A stretch of 64,000 bases of DNA from Pasteurella dagmatis (GTDB taxonomy: Bacteria > Pseudomonadota > Gammaproteobacteria > Enterobacterales > Pasteurellaceae): assembly GCF_900186835.1 (NCBI RefSeq), contig NZ_LT906448.1, positions 372,001 to 436,000 on the forward strand, in the 5' to 3' direction. The position numbers and the translations under genes are program-made. Below, piece by piece: positions 8,940-17,928 of the stretch. Under the pieces are notes generated by a model. That model worked only from the letters and a program-made list of their open reading frames with translations, searched no databases and was not told the DNA's origin. Every line of letters begins with the position of its first letter. Position 1 is the stretch's first letter.

Positions 8940-10475
8940 TTAACGTTTTGATTTCTTAATAAATTTCATTAAACGTTTACGTTTACGTAATTGATTTGGT
9001 GTCAATTTGTTACGTTTGCCCGCAAATGGGTTGCTTCCTTCTTGGAATAATAAACGAATTGGTGAACCAATAATTTTCAGACTACGACGATAATAATTAG
9101 ATAAATAACGTTTATACGAGTCTGGTAATTTATCCATTTGGTTACCGTGCACCACAATAATTGGTGGGTTATAGCCACCTGGGTGTGCGTATTTCAACTT
9201 AATACGACGACCGCTCATCATTGGTGGTTGATGTTCGTCCGTTGCCATTTGTAAAATACGGGTCAACATTGAAGTAGTCATTTTTTGTGTTGCACAAGCG
9301 TAAGCTTCTTTAATTGAATCAAATAAGTTACCTACGCCACTGCCGTGTAAAGCAGAAATAAAGTGCACACGTGCAAAATCAATGAAATCTAAACGGCGAT
9401 CAAGTTCTGATTTCACTTGATCTTTGATATCTTGGTTTAGACCATCCCATTTGTTTACGACGATAACTAACGAACGACCCGCATTTAGAATAAAGCCCAG
9501 TAACGAAAGATCTTGATCTGAAACGCCTTCACGGGCATCAATGGTTAATAACACTACATTCGCATCTTGGATTGCTTGTAATGTTTTGATGACTGAGAAT
9601 TTTTCTACTGCTAAATGCACTTTACCACGCTTACGCACACCTGCGGTGTCAATAATCGTATAATGCTGTCCATCTCGTTCCATTGGAATGTAGATGCTGT
9701 CGCGTGTCGTACCCGGTAAATCATATACGACAACACGATCTTCACCTAGAATGCGGTTAGTTAGAGTAGATTTACCTACATTTGGGCGTCCAACGATAGC
9801 AATCTTAATATTTTTATCTTGTTCTTTTTCCGTTTCTTCGGCAAGGGCATCATCTAAAAGTGCGGTATCTTCTTCGTTAGAAAAGTCAAAATCTTGATCC
9901 CATTCGTCTTGTTCATCATCTTGAGAAACTTCTGAATTTTCTACCGCACTTTGCTTCTCCAATGCTGTATTCATTCTTTCTGCAATTGGGGCAAGCACTT
10001 GTTCCATTAATGCTGAAACGCCACGACCTTGTGATGCAGCAATTTGTGCGATTTCACCTAAACCAAGTTGGTAAAATTCTGCACAGTGAGAGTCAGCATC
10101 GATACCATCGGTTTTATTTGCAACAAGTACAGTAATTTTGTTTTGACGTTGACGTAAATAGTTTGCGATACCAATATCTGCAGAGGTTAAACCTGCACGA
10201 GCATCGACTAAAAACAGCACTACATCTGCTTCTTCAATGGCAAGCAACGATTGCTCGGCCATTTTTTCTTCCACGCCTTCTTCTGTGCCATCAATACCTC
10301 CAGTATCGATAACGATAAAATCATAACCAGCGATATTGGCTTGACCATATTTACGGTCACGAGTTAAGCCTGGAAAATCCGCTACCAACGCATCACGAGT
10401 GCGAGTCAAACGGTTAAATAATGTCGATTTCCCTACATTTGGGCGACCAACAAGGGCAACTACAGGAGTTGTCAT
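8940..10475 (-). CDS. der: Ribosome-assembly GTPase Der (EngA)
   Basis: A 511-residue essential GTPase with two tandem G domains needed for 50S subunit maturation. Each domain starts with the Walker A motif GRPNVGKST, near residues 8 and 230. DTGG/DTAG switch motifs and NKTD/NKWD specificity motifs are visible. An acidic linker around residues 185-220 separates the domains, and the C-terminal KH-like domain ends in a basic tail ([15 protein letters not shown]). The acidic linker coding contains two inverted uptake words, AAGTGCGGT near 9858 and ACCGCACTT near 9941. Confidence 0.96.
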   Translation of the reverse strand: MTTPVVALVGRPNVGKSTLFNRLTRTRDALVADFPGLTRDRKYGQANIAGYDFIVIDTGGIDGTEEGVEEKMAEQSLLAIEEADVVLFLVDARAGLTSADIGIANYLRQRQNKITVLVANKTDGIDADSHCAEFYQLGLGEIAQIAASQGRGVSALMEQVLAPIAERMNTALEKQSAVENSEVSQDDEQDEWDQDFDFSNEEDTALLDDALAEETEKEQDKNIKIAIVGRPNVGKSTLTNRILGEDRVVVYDLPGTTRDSIYIPMERDGQHYTIIDTAGVRKRGKVHLAVEKFSVIKTLQAIQDANVVLLTIDAREGVSDQDLSLLGFILNAGRSLVIVVNKWDGLNQDIKDQVKSELDRRLDFIDFARVHFISALHGSGVGNLFDSIKEAYACATQKMTTSMLTRILQMATDEHQPPMMSGRRIKLKYAHPGGYNPPIIVVHGNQMDKLPDSYKRYLSNYYRRSLKIIGSPIRLLFQEGSNPFAGKRNKLTPNQLRKRKRLMKFIKKSKR

Positions 10476-10636
10476 AAAAACCTCTTCTTCAATATTTCTG
10501 CCTATGGGTTCATAGCACAGTCAAAATTGCATTATTATAGCGGATTTTGTGCTAGATGAGAAATGGACAAGTCGGGGCAGATGGGATTATAGGGAAATAA
10601 TCTTAGAATGCTTGAGAATAAAGCGATCAAATAATA

Positions 10637-10664
10637 AAAAGTGCGATTTTTTAACCGCACTTTT
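10637..10664. terminator. Uptake-word inverted pair acting as terminator
   Basis: AAAAGTGCG (10637-10645) and CGCACTTTT (10656-10664) pair perfectly over 9 bp around a 10-nt loop. This is the common Haemophilus arrangement in which two opposed uptake words form a terminator. It lies just beyond the end of the leftward yedE-like gene. Confidence 0.85.
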
Positions 10665-10682
10665 ATCCAGAAAGGAATGTAT

Positions 10683-11744
10683 TTAAGTGGTTGATTTACG
10701 TGTAAACCCAATATAAATACAGAAAATAAATCCCACAAGCAGTGCATAAGGCGTGTAATTTGAAATGCCCGCGCCAGAGGCTGCTAGTGTGAGATTGTGC
10801 GCGGCAGCTGCACCAAGCAACATTCCGATGATAAAGAATGTCGCATCATTATTTCCTTCCCCTACGTGAACTAATTGTTTGCCCGGACAGCCACCACCTA
10901 AAGAGAAACATAATCCACATAATGCCATGCCCAAGAAATTCCATAAGTATTGGTTATGTGCGATAGGTTGTTTTTCAAAACCTAAATTGAATTGACCTAA
11001 TAATGCATTGGTGATCATTGAGAACAGGACAATTGCAATGACGCCATTTAATAACGAGTTATCTCGAAACAAAATAAAGTTACGGAATGCGCCGATAGAG
11101 CAGAAGCGAGAGCGTTGCATTAATACGCCAATGAGTCCACCCGCAGCAAGTGATAACCAAATATTTGCATGTTGTGAAGCAGGGCCTTTTTCTGAGAAGA
11201 AAATGGGTAAACCTTCACCGAAACTAAATCGGGTCATCAAGAAAACGAGCAAAATTACACTCACGGCAATTCCGATAAAGCTTGAGTATTTATTTTGTTC
11301 AACTACTTTTCCTAAGGAAAAATCACGCTTTGCAAAAAAGATTCCACCTAATACACCAACGAATAAACCAGCAATACCGGCAATGCTTGTTAAATCACCA
11401 CCACCTAAGCGGAGATATGCACGCCAAGGGCAACCTAAAAAGGTTAATGCACCAAGCATAGAAAAAAAGCCGAGAATCATGCGAATGAAAGGGCTTGAGC
11501 CACCACGAGGACGAAACTCTTTGCTAAATAATGCACTGATTAAAGCACCTAAAATCAACCCAATGATTTCTGGGCGAATATATTGTAGTGGAGTAGCTTG
11601 ATGTAGGCCAACAGCACCAGCGGTGTCACGTAAGAAACAGGCTGCGCAAAAGCCCATATTACCAGGATTGCCATTATAGGTTAGAAGTGGAGCAACGATA
11701 CCAAGTGCAGCACCTGCAACCACAGGCCAAGAAATAATTTTCAT
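10683..11744 (-). CDS. yedE: YedE family putative selenium transporter
   Basis: A 353-residue polytopic inner-membrane protein of the YedE/YeeE (thiosulfate-permease-like) superfamily with about nine or ten membrane segments. Conserved cysteine-glycine signatures include GFCAACFLRD near residue 31, LGCPWRAYLRLGGGD near 104, RSRFCSIG near 212 and SLGGGCPGKQL near 282. The long two-repeat form with these motifs is the subtype often linked to selenium metabolism, which fits the selenoprotein FdhF encoded 40 kb away. The selenium assignment is by family and is not proven. It stands alone between der and the tRNA-Asp pair. Confidence 0.75.
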   Translation of the reverse strand: MKIISWPVVAGAALGIVAPLLTYNGNPGNMGFCAACFLRDTAGAVGLHQATPLQYIRPEIIGLILGALISALFSKEFRPRGGSSPFIRMILGFFSMLGALTFLGCPWRAYLRLGGGDLTSIAGIAGLFVGVLGGIFFAKRDFSLGKVVEQNKYSSFIGIAVSVILLVFLMTRFSFGEGLPIFFSEKGPASQHANIWLSLAAGGLIGVLMQRSRFCSIGAFRNFILFRDNSLLNGVIAIVLFSMITNALLGQFNLGFEKQPIAHNQYLWNFLGMALCGLCFSLGGGCPGKQLVHVGEGNNDATFFIIGMLLGAAAAHNLTLAASGAGISNYTPYALLVGFIFCIYIGFTRKSTT

Positions 11745-11916
11745 AATTAGACCTTTGTGATATCTGAAGTTGAATTAAATTGTGAGTGTTTTTAATCAAT
11801 TAAAAACGAATAGATTGTATGAAATGCAAACAAAATATGCAAAGTGAATTTGTGATTATTTTGCGCTCGAACAAAGAATTGTAAGAAAAGGGAACATATT
11901 GATTTTGAAAAACAAA

Positions 11917-11940
11917 AAAGCCACTTTAAAAAGTGGCTTT
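11917..11940 (-). terminator. Terminator of the tRNA-Asp transcript
   Basis: Arms 11917-11926 and 11931-11940 (AAAGCCACTT/AAGTGGCTTT) form a 10-bp stem with a TAAA loop. On the leftward strand it is followed by T residues, 15 bp past the second tRNA. Confidence 0.85.
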
Positions 11941-11954
11941 CTTTAAGAATTCAT

Positions 11955-12031
11955 TGGCGGAACGGACGGGACTCGAACCCGCGACCCCCTGCGTGACAGG
12001 CAGGTATTCTAACCAGCTGAACTACCGCTCC
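11955..12031 (-). tRNA. tRNA-Asp(GTC)
   Basis: A 77-nt cloverleaf with encoded CCA. The leftward strand begins GGAGCGGTAG and ends CCGTTCCGCCA. The anticodon GTC lies in the loop CTGTCAC, flanked by the CCTGC/GCAGG stem, and the T arm is GGTTCGAGTCC. It is the second of two tandem copies in transcription order and has C5-G68 in the acceptor stem. Confidence 0.97.
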
Positions 12032-12046
12032 GTAGTAGAATAAAAT

Positions 12047-12123
12047 TGGCGGAATGGACGGGACTCGAACCCGCGACCCCCTGCGTGACAGGCAGGTATT
12101 CTAACCAGCTGAACTACCACTCC
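12047..12123 (-). tRNA. tRNA-Asp(GTC), second copy
   Basis: The same 77-nt structure, 15 bp from the other copy and identical to it by eye except at one acceptor-stem pair. Here the stem begins GGAGTGG and ends CCATTCC, so C5-G68 has become T5-A68 and pairing is kept. Confidence 0.97.
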
Positions 12124-12214
12124 GCACAGGTGAGGGGTATATTAATGACGAAGTATGTATTCGTCAACTCTTTTTTTTATATTTTAAATTGCTTGCTTAA
12201 TCCGTAAACGATCA

Positions 12215-12976
12215 TCAATGAATGTTTTCTTCACTCAAGCGTTTTTCCCATAAACAGTTTCCTTTGCTTTTTTTATTCAGCAATTTAATGTATTCAATAT
12301 GGGCTTGTAGCTCGTCTTCGGTCGGCATTAATTTTTTCAAATCTTGTGAAAAAACGACCGCACTTTGCACTTCTTCTTGTGTTGTTGCAACGATAATTTC
12401 TGGCTCACTTTCATCAAATAGACTAGTTTGCCCCCCTGTCATCGTCAGGTAAACATCAGCCAGAATTTCCGCATCCAGTAATGCTCCGTGAAGAGTGCGT
12501 TTACTGTTATCAATTCCTAAACGATCACAAAGTGCATCTAAGCTATTACGTTTACCCGGATACATTTGACGAGCCATTTGTAGAGTATCAGTAATCAAGC
12601 AAATTTCACTGGTATTGAGGCCAATATTTAATTTGCTAAATTCATAATCCATAAAGCCAATATCGAACGAAGCGTTATGGATCAGCAATTCAGCACCTTG
12701 AATATATTCAATAAATTGCTGTGCAATTTCATTAAACGTTGGTTTGTCTGCTAACATTTCATCAGTGATACCATGAACTTTAATCGCATCAGGATCAACG
12801 GGGCGATCAGGTTTGATATAAATATGAAAATTATTGCCAGTTAAACGGCGGTTTATCATTTCCACCGCACCAATTTCGATGATGCAATGGCCTTCATAAT
12901 GCGCACCAAATTGGTTCATACCCGTAGTTTCGGTATCCAGCACAATTTGACGTGTAGGTTGAATAGGGGGTGTCAT
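12215..12976 (-). CDS. dnaQ: DNA polymerase III epsilon subunit (3'-5' proofreading exonuclease)
   Basis: The proofreading subunit of the replicative polymerase. DEDDh exonuclease motifs are visible: Exo I LDTETTGMN near residue 13, Exo II HNASFDIGFMDYE near 100 and Exo III with HGALLDAEILADVY near 162. The C-terminal tail that binds the alpha subunit is present, giving 253 residues (E. coli 243). It is divergent from rnhA with about 68 bp between, the same head-to-head arrangement as in E. coli. Confidence 0.96.
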   Translation of the reverse strand: MTPPIQPTRQIVLDTETTGMNQFGAHYEGHCIIEIGAVEMINRRLTGNNFHIYIKPDRPVDPDAIKVHGITDEMLADKPTFNEIAQQFIEYIQGAELLIHNASFDIGFMDYEFSKLNIGLNTSEICLITDTLQMARQMYPGKRNSLDALCDRLGIDNSKRTLHGALLDAEILADVYLTMTGGQTSLFDESEPEIIVATTQEEVQSAVVFSQDLKKLMPTEDELQAHIEYIKLLNKKSKGNCLWEKRLSEENIH

Positions 12977-13044
12977 TTTCTTTCTATATCTTTCGGTTAA
13001 TTTCGGTTATGATCTTTGCTTAATTCGGAATTGTAACAAAGATT

Positions 13045-13509
13045 ATGCAAAAACAAATTGAAATTTTTACAGATGGTTCTTGTTTAGGCAACCCCGGGCC
13101 GGGTGGGATTGGGATATTATTGCGTTATAAACAACATGAAAAACAGATTTCAAAAGGTTATATACAAACCACTAATAACCGTATGGAATTACGTGCAGTG
13201 GTTGAAGCCCTAAACGCCCTGAAAGAGCCTTGCACAGTGACTTTGCATAGCGACAGCCAATATATGAAAAATGGCATCACAAAGTGGATTTTTAATTGGA
13301 AAAAGAATAATTGGAAAGCCAGCACAGGCAAGCCGGTTAAAAATCAAGATTTGTGGATAGCCCTTGATCAAGCGATTCAACGCCACAACATTAATTGGCA
13401 ATGGGTAAAAGGGCATTCTGGCCACGTTGAAAATGAAATTTGCGATGAACTTGCTAAAGCCGGCGCAGAAAAACCGACGTTGGAAGATGTGGGTTATCAG
13501 CCTGAATAA
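13045..13509 (+). CDS. rnhA: Ribonuclease HI
   Basis: A 154-residue endonuclease that cuts the RNA strand of RNA-DNA hybrids. The catalytic carboxylates are D10 (FTDGSC), the Glu in [10 protein letters not shown], the Asp in HSDSQY, and the Asp in NEICDELAK. The His-bearing [10 protein letters not shown] loop is also present. The length is normal. It is divergent from dnaQ. In H. influenzae the next gene is a porin, but here a broken DUF72 gene follows, so the downstream junction is rearranged. Confidence 0.96.
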   Translation: MQKQIEIFTDGSCLGNPGPGGIGILLRYKQHEKQISKGYIQTTNNRMELRAVVEALNALKEPCTVTLHSDSQYMKNGITKWIFNWKKNNWKASTGKPVKNQDLWIALDQAIQRHNINWQWVKGHSGHVENEICDELAKAGAEKPTLEDVGYQPE

Positions 13510-13567
13510 AACTTTTTAAAAATTGACCGCACTTTTACGCTTTTAGCTTCCCAATATCAGCCAAAAT

Positions 13568-14116
13568 CTAAAACAAACTCTGCTGCCCGATTAAAAACTC
13601 GGGCTTCGCTTTTACCTCAAATCCATATTCTGTCAAATACCCTTTCAAACGCTCAATATTGTAGAACGAATGGCTTTTCGTCGTATTTTGAAAATAGAGG
13701 TGCAGACGATCAAATTCGCTTTTATGTTGATTGAGTAGTGTTGCTAAATTTTGCAATTCAACATCGTTGTAACGGTAATCGTGTCGCTCTTGTGCGGATT
13801 GTGCTTGCCACCAATTAGGATTGCGCCCGTGTAAGCGTAAATAAGCAGTGCGTTAATTGGCATAAAATTGAAAAGCAGGTAAACCGATATTTTGCGGATA
13901 ATCCACATTGCACCAAATCAGATTTGCTTTTCTACCATATCTTGCAACGCTTTTGACCCTATCGGTGCATGAAAAGTACTGTTGATTTCAATGGCATCAT
14001 AGTGCTGGCTGTAAATCGTCAAAAACTCTGTTTTATCTGTGCCAAAGAGATAAAGCGTACCGACTAAATCCGTATCGCTATAACCGCCAGTGCTAATGTA
14101 AATACGGAGATTGTAT
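13568..14116 (-). pseudogene. Broken DUF72 (YecE-like) gene
   Basis: A 549-bp relic of the same gene found intact at 19647-20486 (840 bp); the two align closely at both ends. Three lesions are visible. The start codon is ATA at 14114-14116, and TAG falls at codon 8. A CAA codon has become TAA where the intact copy reads ANQRTAYLRLHGRN. About 290 bp of the middle is also missing, with the junction near 13920. In the intact copy the deleted segment is bounded by TTTTG at 20002 and 20289, which suggests slippage between short repeats. Similarity extends about 60 bp beyond the start (14139-14170 against 20509-20535). Confidence 0.9.
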
Positions 14117-14172
14117 ATTACTTTTTGTTGTTGAAAATCCCAAATGGAATTAGTTTAGAAGGAAAGAGTAAA

Positions 14173-14216
14173 AGATAATGGTCTGTTGTATCCACGTTTA
14201 TAACAGACTATTATCT
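14173..14216 (-). terminator. Hairpin after the acidic hypothetical gene
   Basis: Arms 14173-14187 and 14202-14216 pair over 15 bp with one G.U around a 14-nt loop, 4 bp past the stop of the leftward gene. The following leftward sequence has a short T-run. Confidence 0.7.
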
Positions 14217-14219
14217 TTA

Positions 14220-14783
14220 TTATCCCTCATCAACTGCACGAAGAGAAATATTCCACTTGCCCGCAATTTCTCGAATGCGTTCATATTCCTCAAAAGAGAA
14301 AATCATAAATAAGCAGCTGTCATTGCCATTCCAATAGTTACAAAGAGTGTAATTTTGTGAGGCAAGTGCTTGTTGAACGTAAGGGTAGAGTGCATCATTA
14401 TAGGTTTCTTCAGGGCATTCAAGTTTAATTTTATTGGTCAACATACTATTGACCGCATATTCCAACTCTTCCGCATCAAATTTCCAATCGGTCAATTTAG
14501 AAAGGGCTTGTTGTTCGAGAATATCCGCCAAACTTAAGCTAGGATAATTTTTCCCATCTACAACAAATGCATTTTCATCCCAATCAAAATACTCATCATA
14601 ATGTTCGTGCTCAGGGTCTGCTGGCAAAATCCCTTTTTCTTGCCAATATAAATACCCATCAGCCCACTCACCTTGTGCTTCAAAAAGGGCTGCAATGTCA
14701 TCGATATATTGTTCGATAAACTCATCATCTACGAGTGATAAGTGTAAAAGCTCGGAAAGATCTTGTTTTAATTCGGTGTTCAT
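14220..14783 (-). CDS. Acidic hypothetical protein
   Basis: A 187-residue, strongly acidic soluble protein without signal peptide or membrane segment. It is not confidently recognised; the general look ([11 protein letters not shown]-like and FDWDENAFV segments, many Asp/Glu) resembles uncharacterised DUF6630-type proteins, which is a weak guess. It sits between the DUF72 relic and the TonB receptor gene, inside the rearranged segment. It may have arrived with the neighbouring transport genes, and no toxin or partner gene is next to it. Confidence 0.6.
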   Translation of the reverse strand: MNTELKQDLSELLHLSLVDDEFIEQYIDDIAALFEAQGEWADGYLYWQEKGILPADPEHEHYDEYFDWDENAFVVDGKNYPSLSLADILEQQALSKLTDWKFDAEELEYAVNSMLTNKIKLECPEETYNDALYPYVQQALASQNYTLCNYWNGNDSCLFMIFSFEEYERIREIAGKWNISLRAVDEG

Positions 14784-15094
14784 TTTGTATTTTAATATTG
14801 AGTTTAAATTAAAATTTATTATTGAGATATTATTGTAGTTTAAATTATAAACTGATTGTGTGAGTTATTGAATGATATTGTTTAAAGTAAATGAACTACT
14901 ATCGTGCGCCCTACAAATATTAATATTGTTGCTTGAATAATTTTATGGCTCTTGGGATAAGTCTCTTTTTAAGTAAAAATAAGTGAGATGCCAGTTTGAG
15001 GTATCATATAAGATATGATGTAGAATTTATATACATAAATCTATTATCGTATAGAATGTATTCTCTAAAAAAACATCAAGCTCTAAGGAAAAAA
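14784..15094. other. 311-bp leader of the TonB receptor gene
   Basis: Very AT-rich. A B12-box/cobalamin riboswitch was looked for because of the downstream genes and not found: the conserved AGYC-GGAGACCTGCC-like core is absent. A palindromic AT stretch lies around 14800-14850. No gene is seen. Confidence 0.5.
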
Positions 15095-17047
15095 ATGAAA
15101 AGAAACCTCATCACAACAGCAATTTTATTTACTTTACCAACGTTAACATTTGCTCAAGGGAAGCAAACAACGGATGAATTGCAACCAATTCATGTTTATT
15201 CAGCCTATGCAGTGCCTGTCAGTCAAGATAAAACAGCTTCATCAGTGACAGTCTTAACGGAGAAAGAATTTAATGCACGTAATTCCACTTATGTAAGTGA
15301 TGTTCTGAAAACGGTACCTAGCATAGCTTTAGGTATCAGCGGTGGGCGTGGAACTTTAACTAGCCTGTTTCTACGTGGGGCAAATTCAAATCAAACAGCA
15401 GTAATTATTGATGGCGTAAAAATGAAGCCTGCTTCTAATTTGGGCTTTGATTTCGGTGGCTTAAGCTTGAGTAATATTGAACGTATTGAAATTTTACGCG
15501 GTGAACAATCTGCGCTTTGGGGCAGTGATGCAATGGGTGGTGTTATTTATATCACCACTAAAAGTGGTCTTTATAAAGAGAAACCTTTTAATTTAGACTT
15601 TGATATAGGAGCAGGATCTCACAATACTTATTCGGGTTCAGCTACGCTGTCTGGCTACAATAATCATTTTTACTATTCGTTACATGGGGATATTCATCGT
15701 ACTCATGGTATTTCAGCATTAAGTGCTAATAAATTTTATTATACTTCAACTTCTGGTGTTGCATTTTCAACCGGAGGTGCGATTGAAAAAGACAAATTCC
15801 AACGTGATAACACATCTCTTCGTTTGGGTTATGATGACAATAATAAAGGTATTGAGATTTTAACTTCTTATTCATCCCAAACCGCACATTATGATGAAAC
15901 TTATGGTCGTATAGAATCGTTCTATGATGATAGAACTCGTACTCGCGAGGCGATCACTAAACTCAGTGGGTATTTAGGTAATGATCAAGCGTTGTTTAAG
16001 CATCGTTTGTCAGTGACTAGGTTAAAAACAGACAGTGATACTTTTACTACAAAAGTAATTTATGACCCAAATACTTATGCCCAAATAGGTAATGAACCAA
16101 CTAAAAATGCTTATGATAGCAAGGTGTTGAATACTCATTATCAGTTAGATATTAATTTTGACCGTGATGGTTCAGTTACACAATCTATTAGCATATTAGG
16201 TGAATATCAACGCTCAAATTATGATGCAACAAATTATGTTGCTGAGAAAAAACTGACTGAAAAGAGTATTGCTAGTGAGTATCGTTTATTTAGTGATGCA
16301 GACCATAGCTTATCATTCAGTGGGCGTTTTACAGATAATTCACACTATCAAAATGCTTTTACTGGGCGAGTTGCAGGGGCTTATCGTTTATCTTCAAATT
16401 TACGAGCCCATGGCAGTTTGGGAACTGCAATCCAAAATCCTACAATGATTGACTATTATGGCTATTATGGAAATTACAAAGGTAATCCAGCCTTAAAACC
16501 AGCTAAAAGTTTAGGTGGTGAATTGGGGTTGTTGATTGAAACAACAAATAAAGAACATAGCTTAGATGTCACTTATTTTGCTCGTAATGTGAAAGATTTT
16601 ATTAGCAGCAACTCGACATATACAAGCTCAATTAACCTAAATGGCACAACTAAAGTAAAAGGGTTTGAATTAGTTTATAAAGGAAAATTAACGGAAGATT
16701 TGACCGCTTATGCTAATTATACTTTTACTCGAGCGAAAGACAGTAAAGGTATTGAATTGGCGCGTCGTTCAAAACATTTAGCAAATGCAGGGTTAAGTTA
16801 TCAAATCACTTCTGCATGGGGATATGATATTAGTCTTTCTTATGTTGGTAAACGTATTGATACTTATCCACATCGTACTAAAATGCCTTCATACACATTA
16901 CTTAATTTAGGCATGAATTACCAATTTACTAAGAACTTAAACTTCTATGTGCATCTTAATAATGTTTTTGATAAAAAATATGAAAATATATTAGGTTATG
17001 GTCAAGATGGGCGTAATTTCTTTATGGGAGTAAAAGGCTCTTTTTAG
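15095..17047 (+). CDS. btuB: TonB-dependent outer-membrane receptor, BtuB-like
   Basis: A 650-residue outer-membrane beta-barrel. The signal peptide is residues 1-19 or so (MKRNLITTAILFTLPTLTFA). A TonB box-like LQPIHVYS follows, then a plug domain (about 45-155, with LRGANSNQTAVIIDGVKM and IEILRGEQSALWGSDAMGGVI). The barrel ends in aromatic Phe (FFMGVKGSF). The closest recognisable relative is the vitamin B12 receptor BtuB, e.g. the C-terminal YVHLNNVFDKKYENILGY. The start at 15095 is chosen because AAGGA lies 5 nt upstream and a signal peptide follows; the open frame upstream has no signal. It is first in a cluster with an ABC importer. Cobalamin is the likely substrate because metH is nearby; heme or another chelate is not excluded. 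Confidence 0.8.
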   Translation: MKRNLITTAILFTLPTLTFAQGKQTTDELQPIHVYSAYAVPVSQDKTASSVTVLTEKEFNARNSTYVSDVLKTVPSIALGISGGRGTLTSLFLRGANSNQTAVIIDGVKMKPASNLGFDFGGLSLSNIERIEILRGEQSALWGSDAMGGVIYITTKSGLYKEKPFNLDFDIGAGSHNTYSGSATLSGYNNHFYYSLHGDIHRTHGISALSANKFYYTSTSGVAFSTGGAIEKDKFQRDNTSLRLGYDDNNKGIEILTSYSSQTAHYDETYGRIESFYDDRTRTREAITKLSGYLGNDQALFKHRLSVTRLKTDSDTFTTKVIYDPNTYAQIGNEPTKNAYDSKVLNTHYQLDINFDRDGSVTQSISILGEYQRSNYDATNYVAEKKLTEKSIASEYRLFSDADHSLSFSGRFTDNSHYQNAFTGRVAGAYRLSSNLRAHGSLGTAIQNPTMIDYYGYYGNYKGNPALKPAKSLGGELGLLIETTNKEHSLDVTYFARNVKDFISSNSTYTSSINLNGTTKVKGFELVYKGKLTEDLTAYANYTFTRAKDSKGIELARRSKHLANAGLSYQITSAWGYDISLSYVGKRIDTYPHRTKMPSYTLLNLGMNYQFTKNLNFYVHLNNVFDKKYENILGYGQDGRNFFMGVKGSF

Positions 17048-17089
17048 TCATCGAACTAGCATAAGTTTATTCAAATTAATTTGATGAAA

Positions 17090-17111
17090 TGGGTGGATTG
17101 AAGTCCACCCA
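17090..17111 (+). other. Intercistronic hairpin between btuB and btuF
   Basis: TGGGTGGA/TCCACCCA form an 8-bp stem with a 6-nt loop and no T-run. It may protect the btuB message or reduce readthrough. An in-frame ATG at 17089 overlaps this hairpin and is not used as the btuF start. Confidence 0.6.
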
Positions 17112-17118
17112 AATAGAA

Positions 17119-17928
17119 ATGTTAAAAAAATTACAATTTTTTACCGCACTTTTTATATTTATTCCCTTTGCTTTTGCTGAAAAAGCAGAGCGGTTTGTAT
17201 CACTGAATCTCTGTAGTGATCGATTACTCATTGAATTAGCACGCCCCGAACAAATTGCAGCTCAGTCATCTTACTCTAGAAATGTATTGATGATGTTAGA
17301 TAAAGTCAATCATGACAAGCCAATAATAGAACCAACGCTGACATCTCTGTTACCCTATTTGACCACAACGGTGTTGATTAACCCGACTTTTTATCCACAA
17401 TTAACTGAAAAACTGAAACAGCTTGGTGTAAAAGTTTTTCCAGTAGTTGATCCACAAACACCTGAGCAGCTGTTTGATTTAATGTTGCGATTAGGACAAC
17501 TCACTGGAAATAGTTCGCATTCTGAGCAGTTGGTTGAGCAGCTCAAATTGCAGAGTTTTCACTCAATACTATCGCTTACAGGAACATTAATTTTATCTGA
17601 TACAGGTGTAATTGATAGCAATCAGCAACCTTATCGTACATTACTTGAATTGTCAGCACTCAACCCAATGCAAACAACGATAACCCCTCAAAATTTTTCA
17701 TTAGAAAAGTTAATATTAAGCCAACCAAATCAGCTTATAGTACTCAGCGATCAAGATAGTTATAACGAGCAGGCAGAGTTACTTAAACACCCAATTTTGC
17801 AAAAAATCTTCCAAAATCGACCGCTTGTCACAATTCCACTTAAATATAGCTACTGTTTTGATCATGGACTATGGCTAGGAGCAGAACAAATTTATCAGCA
17901 ACTGAATAAAATAAACGACAAAAAATGA
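17119..17928 (+). CDS. btuF: Periplasmic substrate-binding protein, BtuF-like
   Basis: A class III periplasmic binding protein of about 269 residues. The signal peptide is MLKKLQFFTALFIFIPFAFA. The mature part starts with the family motif RFVSLNLCSDRLLIELARPEQIAA, and a helical spine joins two lobes. The start at 17119 gives a clean signal peptide, while an ATG at 17089 would put a charged segment before it. Its stop overlaps the start of the permease gene by 4 bp, so it delivers substrate to that importer. Cobalamin is inferred from the BtuB-like receptor and metH. Confidence 0.75.
   Translation: MLKKLQFFTALFIFIPFAFAEKAERFVSLNLCSDRLLIELARPEQIAAQSSYSRNVLMMLDKVNHDKPIIEPTLTSLLPYLTTTVLINPTFYPQLTEKLKQLGVKVFPVVDPQTPEQLFDLMLRLGQLTGNSSHSEQLVEQLKLQSFHSILSLTGTLILSDTGVIDSNQQPYRTLLELSALNPMQTTITPQNFSLEKLILSQPNQLIVLSDQDSYNEQAELLKHPILQKIFQNRPLVTIPLKYSYCFDHGLWLGAEQIYQQLNKINDKK

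Noticed and set aside
14784-15094. Cobalamin riboswitch before the BtuB-like gene
   Set aside because: The conserved B12-box and core elements could not be found by eye; a short GATGCCAGT match is not enough.
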